From Incurvaria masculella (Eukaryota; Arthropoda; Insecta; Lepidoptera; Incurvariidae), in assembly GCA_946894095.1 (NCBI GenBank), contig OX335665.1:6396001-6460000 (forward strand): a stretch of 64,000 bases of DNA, given 5' to 3'. The notes beneath the pieces are model-generated. The model made no database searches, had not been told where the DNA came from, and saw only the letters and a list, made by a program, of their open reading frames with translations. Made by a program: the position numbers and the translations under genes. Below, one piece after another: positions 32,924 to 42,400 of this stretch (position 1 is its first letter; every line of letters starts with the position of its first letter).

Positions 32924-35653
32924 GTGTACTGGAACCCTGGTGGCATTGGAGATAAAGCCAGTGACCTCCGGCTACTCGCCCAGTTGCAGGATGTCCACAT
33001 CATTCTCCTGGGCGAGACGAAGCTAACCACCTCGAAGAACTTCCTGATCCCCAACTTCTTCTGCTACCGTAGGAACGAGGTTTCACCTGCAGGAGTCGCG
33101 TACCGTGGTACAGCAATACTGGTGCGGCGTGATATCATCCACGAGGAGCTGGAGTTGCTGCCGTTCAAATCTACGCGCTCGATTGGCATAAGAGTTAGGA
33201 CAGCGGGGTCCGAAATAAGAGTCTTCGCTGCCTATCGTCCGCCGTCGAAACAACGCCGTGGACAGTTGAATCACCCGGAAGCCAAGATTCAGTTGGATGA
33301 TTTTCGTGCCGTGTTTGATAGAAGTTCGCCAGCCCTATTACTAGGCGACCTCAACGCAAAGCACACGGCATGGAACTCACGACTCTGCACCCCTTGCGGA
33401 AAGGCTCTCCATTCACATGCGGAGGAGTTCGGATACGAGGTTATCGGCCCAACCGAGGCCACCCACATCCCCGCTACGGCTCGCCATTTGCCCGACGTGA
33501 TCGACATTGTGTTGCATCAGGACTTACCATGTCCGTTGCACGTGGAGGTCCTGTACGATATGCACACTACTCACCTTCCCATTTTGGTGACGCTCGGTCA
33601 CGCGGGTGAATTCTCGGTACCCAGACTGCCTCGCCCTCGAGTCGACTGGGTCGCATTCACCAAGGCGCTGGAACAAGTTCCGCTCGGTGGTCCCATCACC
33701 TCGTCGGAGGAAGTAGAAGCCACATCGACTGCCTTTGCCGCCGCAATCGTTAAATCAATGGATGCGGCCACCTCCATTGCAAGGCCTACGCACCGTCGCG
33801 AAGAGTTACCGCCCCACTTGAAGGTCTCATTGCGCCGGAAGCGTGAACTTCACCGCTTGTGGTCCCGCACCCGCTGCCCGCGAATAAAGCGCGAGTTCAA
33901 CGCACTCTCTGAGAAACTGTCGTCGGAGGTGAAGGCCTTTCGTGGTACCACCTGGGAGAACCTTATCGACCGGGTGGGTGAGAATGAAACCAGCCTTTAC
34001 CATCTGAACCGACAGTTGACTCGCAGCAGCGATCCGATCTGTCCACTGATGGACAGCACAGGCCGCCGCTTCTTCTCCGCCGATGAACGCGCCGACATCC
34101 TGGCTGCCCACTTGGAAGTGCAATTCACACCACACCCAGCCACCACTACAGTGCCTATCCTGGAACACCATGCTGCTGTCATAGCCAAAGTTGAGGAATT
34201 CCTGTCAGCCCCACTTCCACTGCTCCGAGGCGACCTGTTCATCTCCCCGTCAGAGCTGGCGAAGGCTGTCACTCGCCTTCCCAAGCGAAAGGCGCCCGGA
34301 CCAGATGGGATCCCAACAATGGCCTTGCTGCAGATGCCTAGAAGATCCTCGGTCGCATTGACCAGGATTTTCAATGGCATTCTCCGAACCGGACACTTCC
34401 CGGCCGCATGGAAGACTGGAAAGGTCATCGTCCTCCCCAAGCCCGGCAAGGACCGCCGGCTACCTGCGAGCTACAGACCCATTACGCTGCTGTCCCACAT
34501 TGCGAAACTCTTCGAGCGCCTGCTACTGCGGAGAATCCAGCCGCACGTCCCATTACGTGACGAACAGTTTGGCTTCCGCAGTCAGCACTCCACTACTCTC
34601 CAGCTCACGCGTGTTCTGCACCATCTGGCAGTTGAGCGTAACCATGGCCGTTACACGGTGGGTGTCTTTCTCGATATCGAGAAGGCATTCGATCGTGTAT
34701 GGCACGCGGGGCTCCTGCATAAGCTGCTGGACACCACCACTCCACGTGCAATCCTGAGGTCAGTAGCGTCCTTCCTCGAGGGACGTCGGTTTTATGTCTC
34801 GGTGGATGGGCATGACTCACCCACGCGGCCGATCATGGCAGGCGTGCCACAGGGCAGCTGCCTTTCGCCGCTCCTCTATGCGGCCTACACCAATGATATT
34901 CCCACCCTGTTAGGGCATCTACAGGAGTGGGAACAGGACGTGACGCTCGCGCTGTTTGCGGACGACAGTGCGTATTTCGCCTCATCGCGCCGGGCGGATA
35001 TAGCAGCCTCAAAAATGCAGCGGTTGCTGGACCTGCTACCTGAGTGGCTGGACAAATGGAGGATGGCCGTTAATGTCGGGAAAACGGCCGCCATCGTAAC
35101 TGGCCAACAGCGCACATACCCACGCAACCTGCAGCTCCGAGGTCAGGACGTAGAGTGGCAATCCTCAGTACGCTACCTCGGCTGTACCATCGACCGGTCA
35201 CTACGCATGACGCCTATGGTGGATCATGTCATCCGACAAGCCAAGGCGGCACGCGCTCTCCTGAGACCGGTCATCTCATCAAGACTGCCGTTGAGAGCGA
35301 AGCTGAGGATCTACAAAACGTACGTCCGCTCGCGACTCACCTATGCAGCCCCAGCATGGTATGTGCTAAGCTCAGCCACTCAGAGGAAGAGAATCCAGGT
35401 ACAGCAAAACGTCACCCTCCGCATGATAGTGGGGGCCGGGCGCTACGTCAGAAATGACGTAATCGCCAACGACGTGCAGATGCCACCGGTGGAGGAATTT
35501 ATTGTGAAGCTCGCGCGCCGCATGTTTGAGCGCGCTGATGCTTCACCACATCCACACCTCACCAATCTTGCCCCCCTGCACGCACGGCCGCCCGAAGGAC
35601 GCCCGCTGCCCCGAGAGCTGCTGCTGCACTCCCCGTCGTTCGGCCAGGAATGA
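32924..35653 (+). CDS. Jockey ORF2, endonuclease and reverse transcriptase
   Basis: About 909 residues. An AP-type endonuclease fills the first 220 ('LGETKL', 'YRPPSKQ', 'LLLGDLNAKHTAWNS'). The reverse transcriptase lies at about 450-740 ('KRKAPGPDGIP', 'YRPITLLSHIAKLFERLL', 'FLDIEKAFDRVWH', 'GVPQGSCLSPLLYAAYTNDI', 'LFADDSAYF' with the catalytic Asp pair). A C-terminal domain follows. No internal stop or frameshift is visible, so both activities may be intact. The frame opens upstream of 32924 without an ATG and overlaps ORF1's end in another frame ('AGLRLVYWNPGG'), so translation probably depends on reinitiation or frameshifting. The GTG at 32924 is only a nominal start. Confidence 0.9.
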   Translation: MYWNPGGIGDKASDLRLLAQLQDVHIILLGETKLTTSKNFLIPNFFCYRRNEVSPAGVAYRGTAILVRRDIIHEELELLPFKSTRSIGIRVRTAGSEIRVFAAYRPPSKQRRGQLNHPEAKIQLDDFRAVFDRSSPALLLGDLNAKHTAWNSRLCTPCGKALHSHAEEFGYEVIGPTEATHIPATARHLPDVIDIVLHQDLPCPLHVEVLYDMHTTHLPILVTLGHAGEFSVPRLPRPRVDWVAFTKALEQVPLGGPITSSEEVEATSTAFAAAIVKSMDAATSIARPTHRREELPPHLKVSLRRKRELHRLWSRTRCPRIKREFNALSEKLSSEVKAFRGTTWENLIDRVGENETSLYHLNRQLTRSSDPICPLMDSTGRRFFSADERADILAAHLEVQFTPHPATTTVPILEHHAAVIAKVEEFLSAPLPLLRGDLFISPSELAKAVTRLPKRKAPGPDGIPTMALLQMPRRSSVALTRIFNGILRTGHFPAAWKTGKVIVLPKPGKDRRLPASYRPITLLSHIAKLFERLLLRRIQPHVPLRDEQFGFRSQHSTTLQLTRVLHHLAVERNHGRYTVGVFLDIEKAFDRVWHAGLLHKLLDTTTPRAILRSVASFLEGRRFYVSVDGHDSPTRPIMAGVPQGSCLSPLLYAAYTNDIPTLLGHLQEWEQDVTLALFADDSAYFASSRRADIAASKMQRLLDLLPEWLDKWRMAVNVGKTAAIVTGQQRTYPRNLQLRGQDVEWQSSVRYLGCTIDRSLRMTPMVDHVIRQAKAARALLRPVISSRLPLRAKLRIYKTYVRSRLTYAAPAWYVLSSATQRKRIQVQQNVTLRMIVGAGRYVRNDVIANDVQMPPVEEFIVKLARRMFERADASPHPHLTNLAPLHARPPEGRPLPRELLLHSPSFGQE

Positions 35654-37554
35654 CGTGGTTGAATGCAGCGCCTGCCCGATGGCTCGAGGAAATGATGCCC
35701 AGCCCGCCGCTAGCTCATAGCGGCTGACCAAGGACCGGCACTGCAGAGCATGCCGAGAAGCAGTCCGGGTAATAGGGGATACCCTCAGGCCCGTACCTGC
35801 ACACATACCGTGCAGAAGACCCCAGACGACGACGACAAATCGGAATTCCGAGTTTGTTTTTTTTTGACAGCTTGAAAACCACAGAATATCTAGGTCGTGG
35901 TCCAATTTGAACCATCGTTACCAAAAGCACACTCAAAACTGGTCCGATTCGCGCTTACAGCCCTCAAAACGGCGTCCCGTGAACGGTATGCAATGCCGTA
36001 CACAGTGCTCACGCTTCGGAGGTAGAGCACCGTGTGTGGAACTGTCAATGTCACTTATTGACGTTTTCAAAGAGTAATCATCGTCTTTCTACCGTGTTTT
36101 TTCAAAACTCGTTGAACTTCCCTCAGTTCAAAATTCAAGTTCAGCTTAGAGCAATTGATTAGGTTCAAATTGGAGTTGAACTACGAGCACTAATGTCATT
36201 TGTTTCATTATTGTTGTTTTATTTCCGTAAGCGCGTACATAAACGGTCCGAATAGTTTGTATTGTTTACTGCTTTGAGCGTGCCATTGATGGAGCGTGCA
36301 CATTTTGATTCGGGACGCTTGTATATGCTTTTAGCAGTGTAATCGTTGACAGTTCAAATCGGAAAGCGCAGCTAGTAAAAACTTGTTTGAAGTTTGACGT
36401 TTTTACGTAAGACGTTCCGTAATCGCCAATTTAGGTGGGACTAGGAGCTGCATCCATAGATAATATAATATTACTGACGTGCTGCATCTTAGTAGCATTA
36501 GGAGTGGGCGGACTGACTTGAATACGGGGATTATCAGACTCAATAGCATATTTTACCTTTTATATTGCTGGGGACAATAAAGAGAAAAAAAACGAAAAAT
36601 TCTGTTACATTTTATTTATTCTGTAACATGTCTAGCTAGATGTAATGTAATTTATCATACAGCATTCATATCATACAGCTCCTTCCCTAAAATAATAGCT
36701 AGTTTAAACAGTAAAGTTTATCGACGAACATTTCTACCTGTGTCGACGAACATTTCTACACAGTCAATACATTTTCTAGCAGAGATCTAAAGTAGAATTG
36801 TTAATCAAACAAACCCTACGTTCCGAAATGCGTACGTTTCAAAGATCGCAGAGAAAGCGGATACAGTGAATACTTGTGTTTCGAATTGATATCACTCCCC
36901 ATAGCCACAATAGCACGATTTCAAATCGGAACAAATTTGAGCAGACATGTGTCAGAGCCTAATCGAACGACCTCGAAAATGCCTTGTAAGTATCGAGAGT
37001 GGTTATTTCAGGCCTAGAATTGTCTAACTAGACTAACAAACGTCGAAAGGTCTTGGTTCTTTCAGAACACAAGTGCATATGATTAGAGAAATACAGATAA
37101 ACACATGGCAGTTCGATGACAGCCATTTGACAAAGTACACGGCGCACATGCTCTCAACCGCGCGCGCTTTGTATGATCTGTGTGGGGTCTAGAGTCATGC
37201 CCATTATGTCAACATGACATTCACTGGAGTGCATATAAGCAATTCAGAACGGTGGTGTACGCATACATTGTTGCAATCTCTGCAATATATGCATTTCGGA
37301 ATGCAGTGAAATAAAACTGACAGAAGCTAATGTCATTTTGTAAAATAATGTTGCCATGCTCAGTGTAATTGTGATGTACTTATGTTTAGTTTCGATCTAG
37401 AACCAAAAACACTCCGGAGTTATGAGTTCTGCTTCCAATTATTATCACTATTACATGTGATTACTTCTACTTACTGAATTAGAGTTCCGAAGAGCAGTAA
37501 CAGTAAATATTAGACTTACATTGAATATCAGGATTGATCCTTTACATTTTTGTA

Positions 37555-38928
37555 AATATTTTGAAGAATCCATGAAACTTTGTGGTTGGCTCAGAGCTTC
37601 ATAGATTCTTCAAAATCCATGAAGCTCTGAGCCAACCACAAAGTGAAGAGTTTCAAATTGTGACCACATTTTTTAATAATTCTCTTGTCCTACGTAGCAA
37701 TCAGTAAACTGAAATAGTTACTATGGGGCTGGCATAGCCAAACATGGCTAAAGCCCTAACCAAATCTATAGAAAAAAAAAAGTTCGCTTTCGTCAAACTC
37801 TGTAGAAAAAAGATGCTTACTTTTTTCTATCTACATTTTGACAAAATTTCTCGTATTCGCTTTCTACTTATGTCATTATTAGATATTCTTTGCTTATGGT
37901 TTTCTCACAGAGTCGCTAGGGACAGCCAGTAATAATTCTTACACTTTCGTGTGAAATGACAGCTACGCTATAGGTATTCTGTGATGATAACAGATTAATG
38001 TTTTGTGGAAAACACCGAAAACATTTTCACAATCTTTTGTCCATAAGATACAATAAAGAGAAGGCTGTATAGCGAAAGATTTTGCCGGTCCATTGGATAA
38101 ACAAACAAAAAAAAATTGTCTTTTGTCGTTGCTTTCGTTTGTAGTTCGTGTGCTGTATGTTTCAAATGATAGAATTTCGTAAAATCTCATGGTGGTGGCC
38201 TGTGGTGGCTAGCATCCTTCGTTCACTTTAGGCAGCAAACGTATTTGAGCTGGTGATGAAGCTGCGTTAGGGAATTGTGCCGTAACAGCCCGCCAAGGTT
38301 TGTGAACTGAGGACCACGTGCAGACAGCTGCATGTAGATTCCGCCTGATTTAGATTCTGCTCCTGTAACCATTGGGACAGCTATGCCGCTTGCTAGCGTT
38401 GATTGACGTCTTTGTCCGATGTTTGATGTCGAGGAGTCCCTGTGCGCTACGCTGCGCCCGTATTAGTCTAGATAATTTCGAGAATCAACAAGTTAACAAC
38501 GTATTTCTCAAGCAGGATCTTCTCAAGCAGGATCCAAATGGTTTATCTATTACCCTGTTTGAGGCTATATGCCTACTGTAGACAAGTTTAGCTCACGCTA
38601 GGTTTTTTCTGTTGCCTGCCTGCTAGTGGAGTTCCAGATAATCATTCAGATGAAATAATTCACATGCATAGGCGTCAATACAATATCTGCATTTTTGTGT
38701 GTATCGCTCCCAGAGGACATTGCTCAAAGACATCGGCGATTATTAGACAGTGCACTGACAAACAGGCTGCTGAAATCTTCCAGGTAGGTCAAGATACATG
38801 AAAGGACCAAGGATCAGATTTATATTTAGTATCACCGTATTAAAAAAAAAACTTGGCACCTATTTCCTTTGGGAATGCTGTGTGTTCGGCTAATATCAGA
38901 CGGTGGGGAATTCTTTATCCATGTCCAG
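37555..38928. other. Region upstream of Tdrd12, mostly featureless
   Basis: 37560-37650 holds two copies of the module 'gaagctctgagccaaccaca', one inverted, related to the palindrome spacer. The rest (37651-38928) shows no gene I recognise. It may hold the Tdrd12 promoter and a 5' untranslated exon. Confidence 0.45.
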
Positions 38929-39224
38929 TCACGGCCAGGCCGGTTTTCTAAGTGCGAGTCGGACTCGCACAAGAAGGGTTCCGTACCACTGTACATGAGC
39001 ACCAAAATAATTATTTTTATAATATATAATAATAATTATTATATTTTAATTTTACTTATTTGTTCTTATAGCGGCAAAACGAATACACACTCTGTGAAAA
39101 TTTTAGCTGCCTACCTATTATGGTTCATGAGATACAGCCCTGTGACAGACGGATGGACGGACGGACAGCGGAGGCTCAGCAATAGGGCTCTGTTTTCACC
39201 CTTTGGGTACGGAACCCTATAAAA
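38929..39224 (+). repeat. Dispersed moth repeat ('gagtcggactcgcac' family)
   Basis: It starts near 'ggccggttttctaagtgcga' and 'gtcggactcgcac', passes a '(gacgga)n' stretch ('gacagacggatggacggacg'), and ends 'tttgggtacggaaccctata'. From general knowledge this layout is very common in lepidopteran genomes. It lies about 100 bp upstream of the Tdrd12 start codon. Confidence 0.65.
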
Positions 39225-39330
39225 TGGAAAATACACAATATGGAAAAAAACTCCTTTTAGTAAAGAGTAGGACCCACCTGTGGTAGCCATGGTGAAATAA
39301 AAATCAATGCAAGATTACGCGTGTTGCAGC

Positions 39331-39425
39331 ATGACCGAGGAGCCGTACGAGGTGCAGATTCTGCACTTCATCAACCCACACCAGGTGTGGGTGCTGCCGC
39401 TCAAACCGGAGCCCTCAGGGGACAG
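39331..39425 (+). CDS. TDRD12: Tdrd12 exon 1 (first coding)
   Basis: 'MTEEPYEVQILHFINPHQVW' opens a Tudor/SNase-like fold, as in vertebrate TDRD12. It ends 'GGGGACAG|GTGACT', phase 2, which joins exactly to exon 2. The 'gttgcag' just before the ATG suggests that an untranslated first exon lies further upstream. Confidence 0.85.
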
Positions 39426-42400
39426 GTGACTGCCCCATACATTTCAATAAAGTTGTTAGGTATTCTGAGGACGATAACAGGGAAGAAATACAAACATGTC
39501 CGTAGGTTAGCAAGATATATTAGGTTGGGGAAAAAGTTTCTTCGCATTTTTTAAGAAAATTAAAAAAAAAATTTAACATGGTTTATTTACATTTAACTAA
39601 AGTATGTAGGTACCATTTTGTTCGATAACTTTTTGCCATCTTGTAGGTAGGGACATGATCCCATTGCTATAGAAATATTGGGACTTCTGATCAATATACC
39701 GCGACAAGTGGTTTTGGCAGTCCTCTCGTGATGTTAACCTGACACTGCCTAAAGAATTCTGAAGAGACCTAAACAGGTGGAAATCTGAAGGTGCAAGGTC
39801 AGGACTATACGGCGGATGCGTTAACACCTCCCAGCCAAACTCTCTTAGTTTTTGCTGAGTGGCTAAAGATGTGTGAGGTCTAGCGTTATCATGATGAAAA
39901 ACCACACCCCTTCTGTTGATTAATTCCGGCCGCTTTCTCTCAACTTCTTGCTTTAATCTCATCAGTTGTTCGCAGTAGAGTTCAGAATCGATGGTCCTGC
40001 CTGGTGGTAACAGCTCATAATGAATAATGCCCTTCCAATCCCACCACACACACAGCATCACCTTGTTGCGAGTTAACCCGGGTTTCGCCACAGTCTGTGA
40101 AGCTTGACCGGCCTTTGACCACGACCTTTTTCGCACGTTCTTGTCGTACGTGATCCACTTTTCATCACCAGTTATCAGCTTCTTCAAAAATGGTTCGGTT
40201 TCATTACGTCGTAATAAAGAATCACAAATGAGTACACGGTTCATTAGGTTTCTTTCAGTGAGCTCGTGAGGTACCCAAATATCGAGCTTTTTTGTGTACC
40301 CAGTTTTTTTCAAATGCGCCAAAACTGTTTTGTGGTCAATTCCTAGTTCTTCAGCTACGTCGTAACTACTGATATGCCGATCTTGCTCCACTTTTTAAAA
40401 AATGGCATCCATTTTATCCGTAATAGGGCGACCAGAGCGACGTGCATCTTTGACATCAAAATTTCCGGATTGAAAACGCTTAAACCAAATTTGTGCTACT
40501 TTCACAGACACTGCACTAGGTCCATAAACATCGCAAATTTTTTTCGCGGCTTGCGTTGCATTTTTACCTTTTTTGTAGTAAAATTTTAAAATGTATCGAA
40601 TTTCTTCATTAGATTCACTCATTTTGACAGTACGAAAAACAAATGAGAATCACACATTTTCCTAATTTGAATTTGGAATTATGTTCTTTAAAATTTAAAC
40701 TTTCAATGATACCAAAACCAGCCAGATACAAATAGTATAGCCAAAGATATTTTATTACAAGTTCATACATACTATAATGCGAAAAGACTTTTTCCCCGAC
40801 CTATTATTCCAACTCCCCGCATACAATCCGCCACACGCACGGAACGCACACGCAGCGCTGCGCCAAGCACACACATACATACATATGCAACAAAAGTCAA
40901 TGCAGTTCAGGGACGGGCTGCAAATATGCCACCTGCACTTAATGCATTGAATATGAACAAGCGGATATCGGTGGAGTAATTATGGTAAAATGAACCGTAG
41001 TGCAAAGAGCGAACATGTTTTCTCAAAAAAGAACAGATTCATACCCACGTTTTCCGAAACATACAGGCTGAAGTGGGCCTTCAGGGCCAAATCCGAAACT
41101 TTTATTTCTCAAGTTATACAAAACCTATGTTCGCCCACTCCTGGAATATGGCTACCAAATCTGGAGCCCCTACTTCCAAAAAGACATTTGTCTACTGGAA
41201 AGAGTGCAGAGGCGGGCAACAAAGATGGTGGCCCCAATAAGAAATAAATCGTATGAGAGCCGTCTAGCGGCCTTGGGCCTCACCACGCTGGAGGAACGAA
41301 GACGTAGAGGCGATCTCATTGAAACATTTAAAATTTTATCAGAACTCTATGATGTGGCAGATCTCAAACTGATGTACACAATAAAATACCAATGATCACC
41401 TACGTGGACACTCACTAAAATGAACCGAACCTCAAGCATATCAAACCCGAGGAAACACTTTATAACCAATCGTGTAGTTGAGTCGTGGAACAAACTCCCG
41501 GAGGAAGTAATTAGTGCCGCTTCAGTGAACAGCTTCAAAAACAGACTTGACACTCATAAAAAATCGCAAACTTTAGACTTTTTACAGGAATAAAAAAAAA
41601 ACAAGTGCACCCCCAGTTACCAACTCAGATGTACACGCGTCAGCCTTAAGCTGCTAGTGTATCGAGACAATAATAACAACAAGAAATAGCAAAAAACACA
41701 GGAGTCATGAGGCCAATTTCGATAAACACTAAAACTGCATTGTTCGATGTTTGGAAAAATATTTTTCCTAACCGGGAATCGAAGTCTTTAATTATTAAAA
41801 AAATTACGTATTGTATTATCTCTCTTGCAACAGTCAACAGTGTTGCTTGTAAGGAACAAATCTTTCAAAGTAATGTTTTAGTTTTAAATTTCAAAATAAG
41901 CTATTTTTAAAAATAATTTAAAATGGTTTCACTTAACACTATATATAACACTAATATAATATGATAACACTGAATGCAATCAGGTGTTATCATGGCCTTA
42001 AGGTGGCCCATCCCGCTCATCTCCCCATACAAAAGGGGAAAGAAGATCACGCCCATATTTGAGATCCAAAATTTTGCTCAAAATACCTTTATTTGATCGA
42101 ACTAGATGTCTGATGACCATTGGCATTGTAAAATTGTGTTTGGTTTCTAAGTTATAAGGTCCGAAAGTTCGAATTTTTCGCGCGTTTTATACAATAACTT
42201 TGGAGGTTGATTACGCAATGATAAAGTAATAACATCTTAAAAAGATTAGTCATCAGACATAGCTTATTTAATCAAGATTTATAATCTATTTGGTTTTTGT
42301 TAGATTTTTGACTACAGCGGTCGTGGTTTACTTTTAGCTATAAGTCGTTTTGAAATTGAAATTTTCGTAAATCTTGCCAAATCATGTGAAAATCTATGTA

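Larger units (their letters stand above)
30591..35835 (+). mobile_element. Jockey-type non-LTR element, apparently full-length
   Basis: GC-rich unit with a 5' UTR of about 170 bp, ORF1 (30759-32918), ORF2 (32924-35653) and a 3' UTR ending near 'cgacgacgac'. It sits in the right arm's family-E element. The stretch of about 150 bp that the left arm has at this point (29188-29341) is missing, so insertion was accompanied by a deletion. No clear target duplication is seen. Exact ends are uncertain by about 15 bp. Confidence 0.85.
21517..37554. repeat. Giant inverted repeat (palindrome) inflated by nested insertions
   Basis: Left arm 21517-29749 is the reverse complement of right arm 30231-37554, with a spacer of 481 bp. 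Examples: 'gatattcaatgtaagtctaa' near 21541 pairs with 'ttagacttacattgaatatc' near 37510, and the segment 29640-29749 pairs with 30231-30350. Net of insertions the arms are about 2.3 and 2.1 kb and look roughly 95% alike by eye. Insertions: 22584-27902 and 28074-28681 on the left, about 30591-35835 on the right. A 20-bp unit is duplicated in the right arm near 36722-36760 ('tcgacgaacatttctacctg'). The base structure would transcribe into a long hairpin. Confidence 0.88.
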
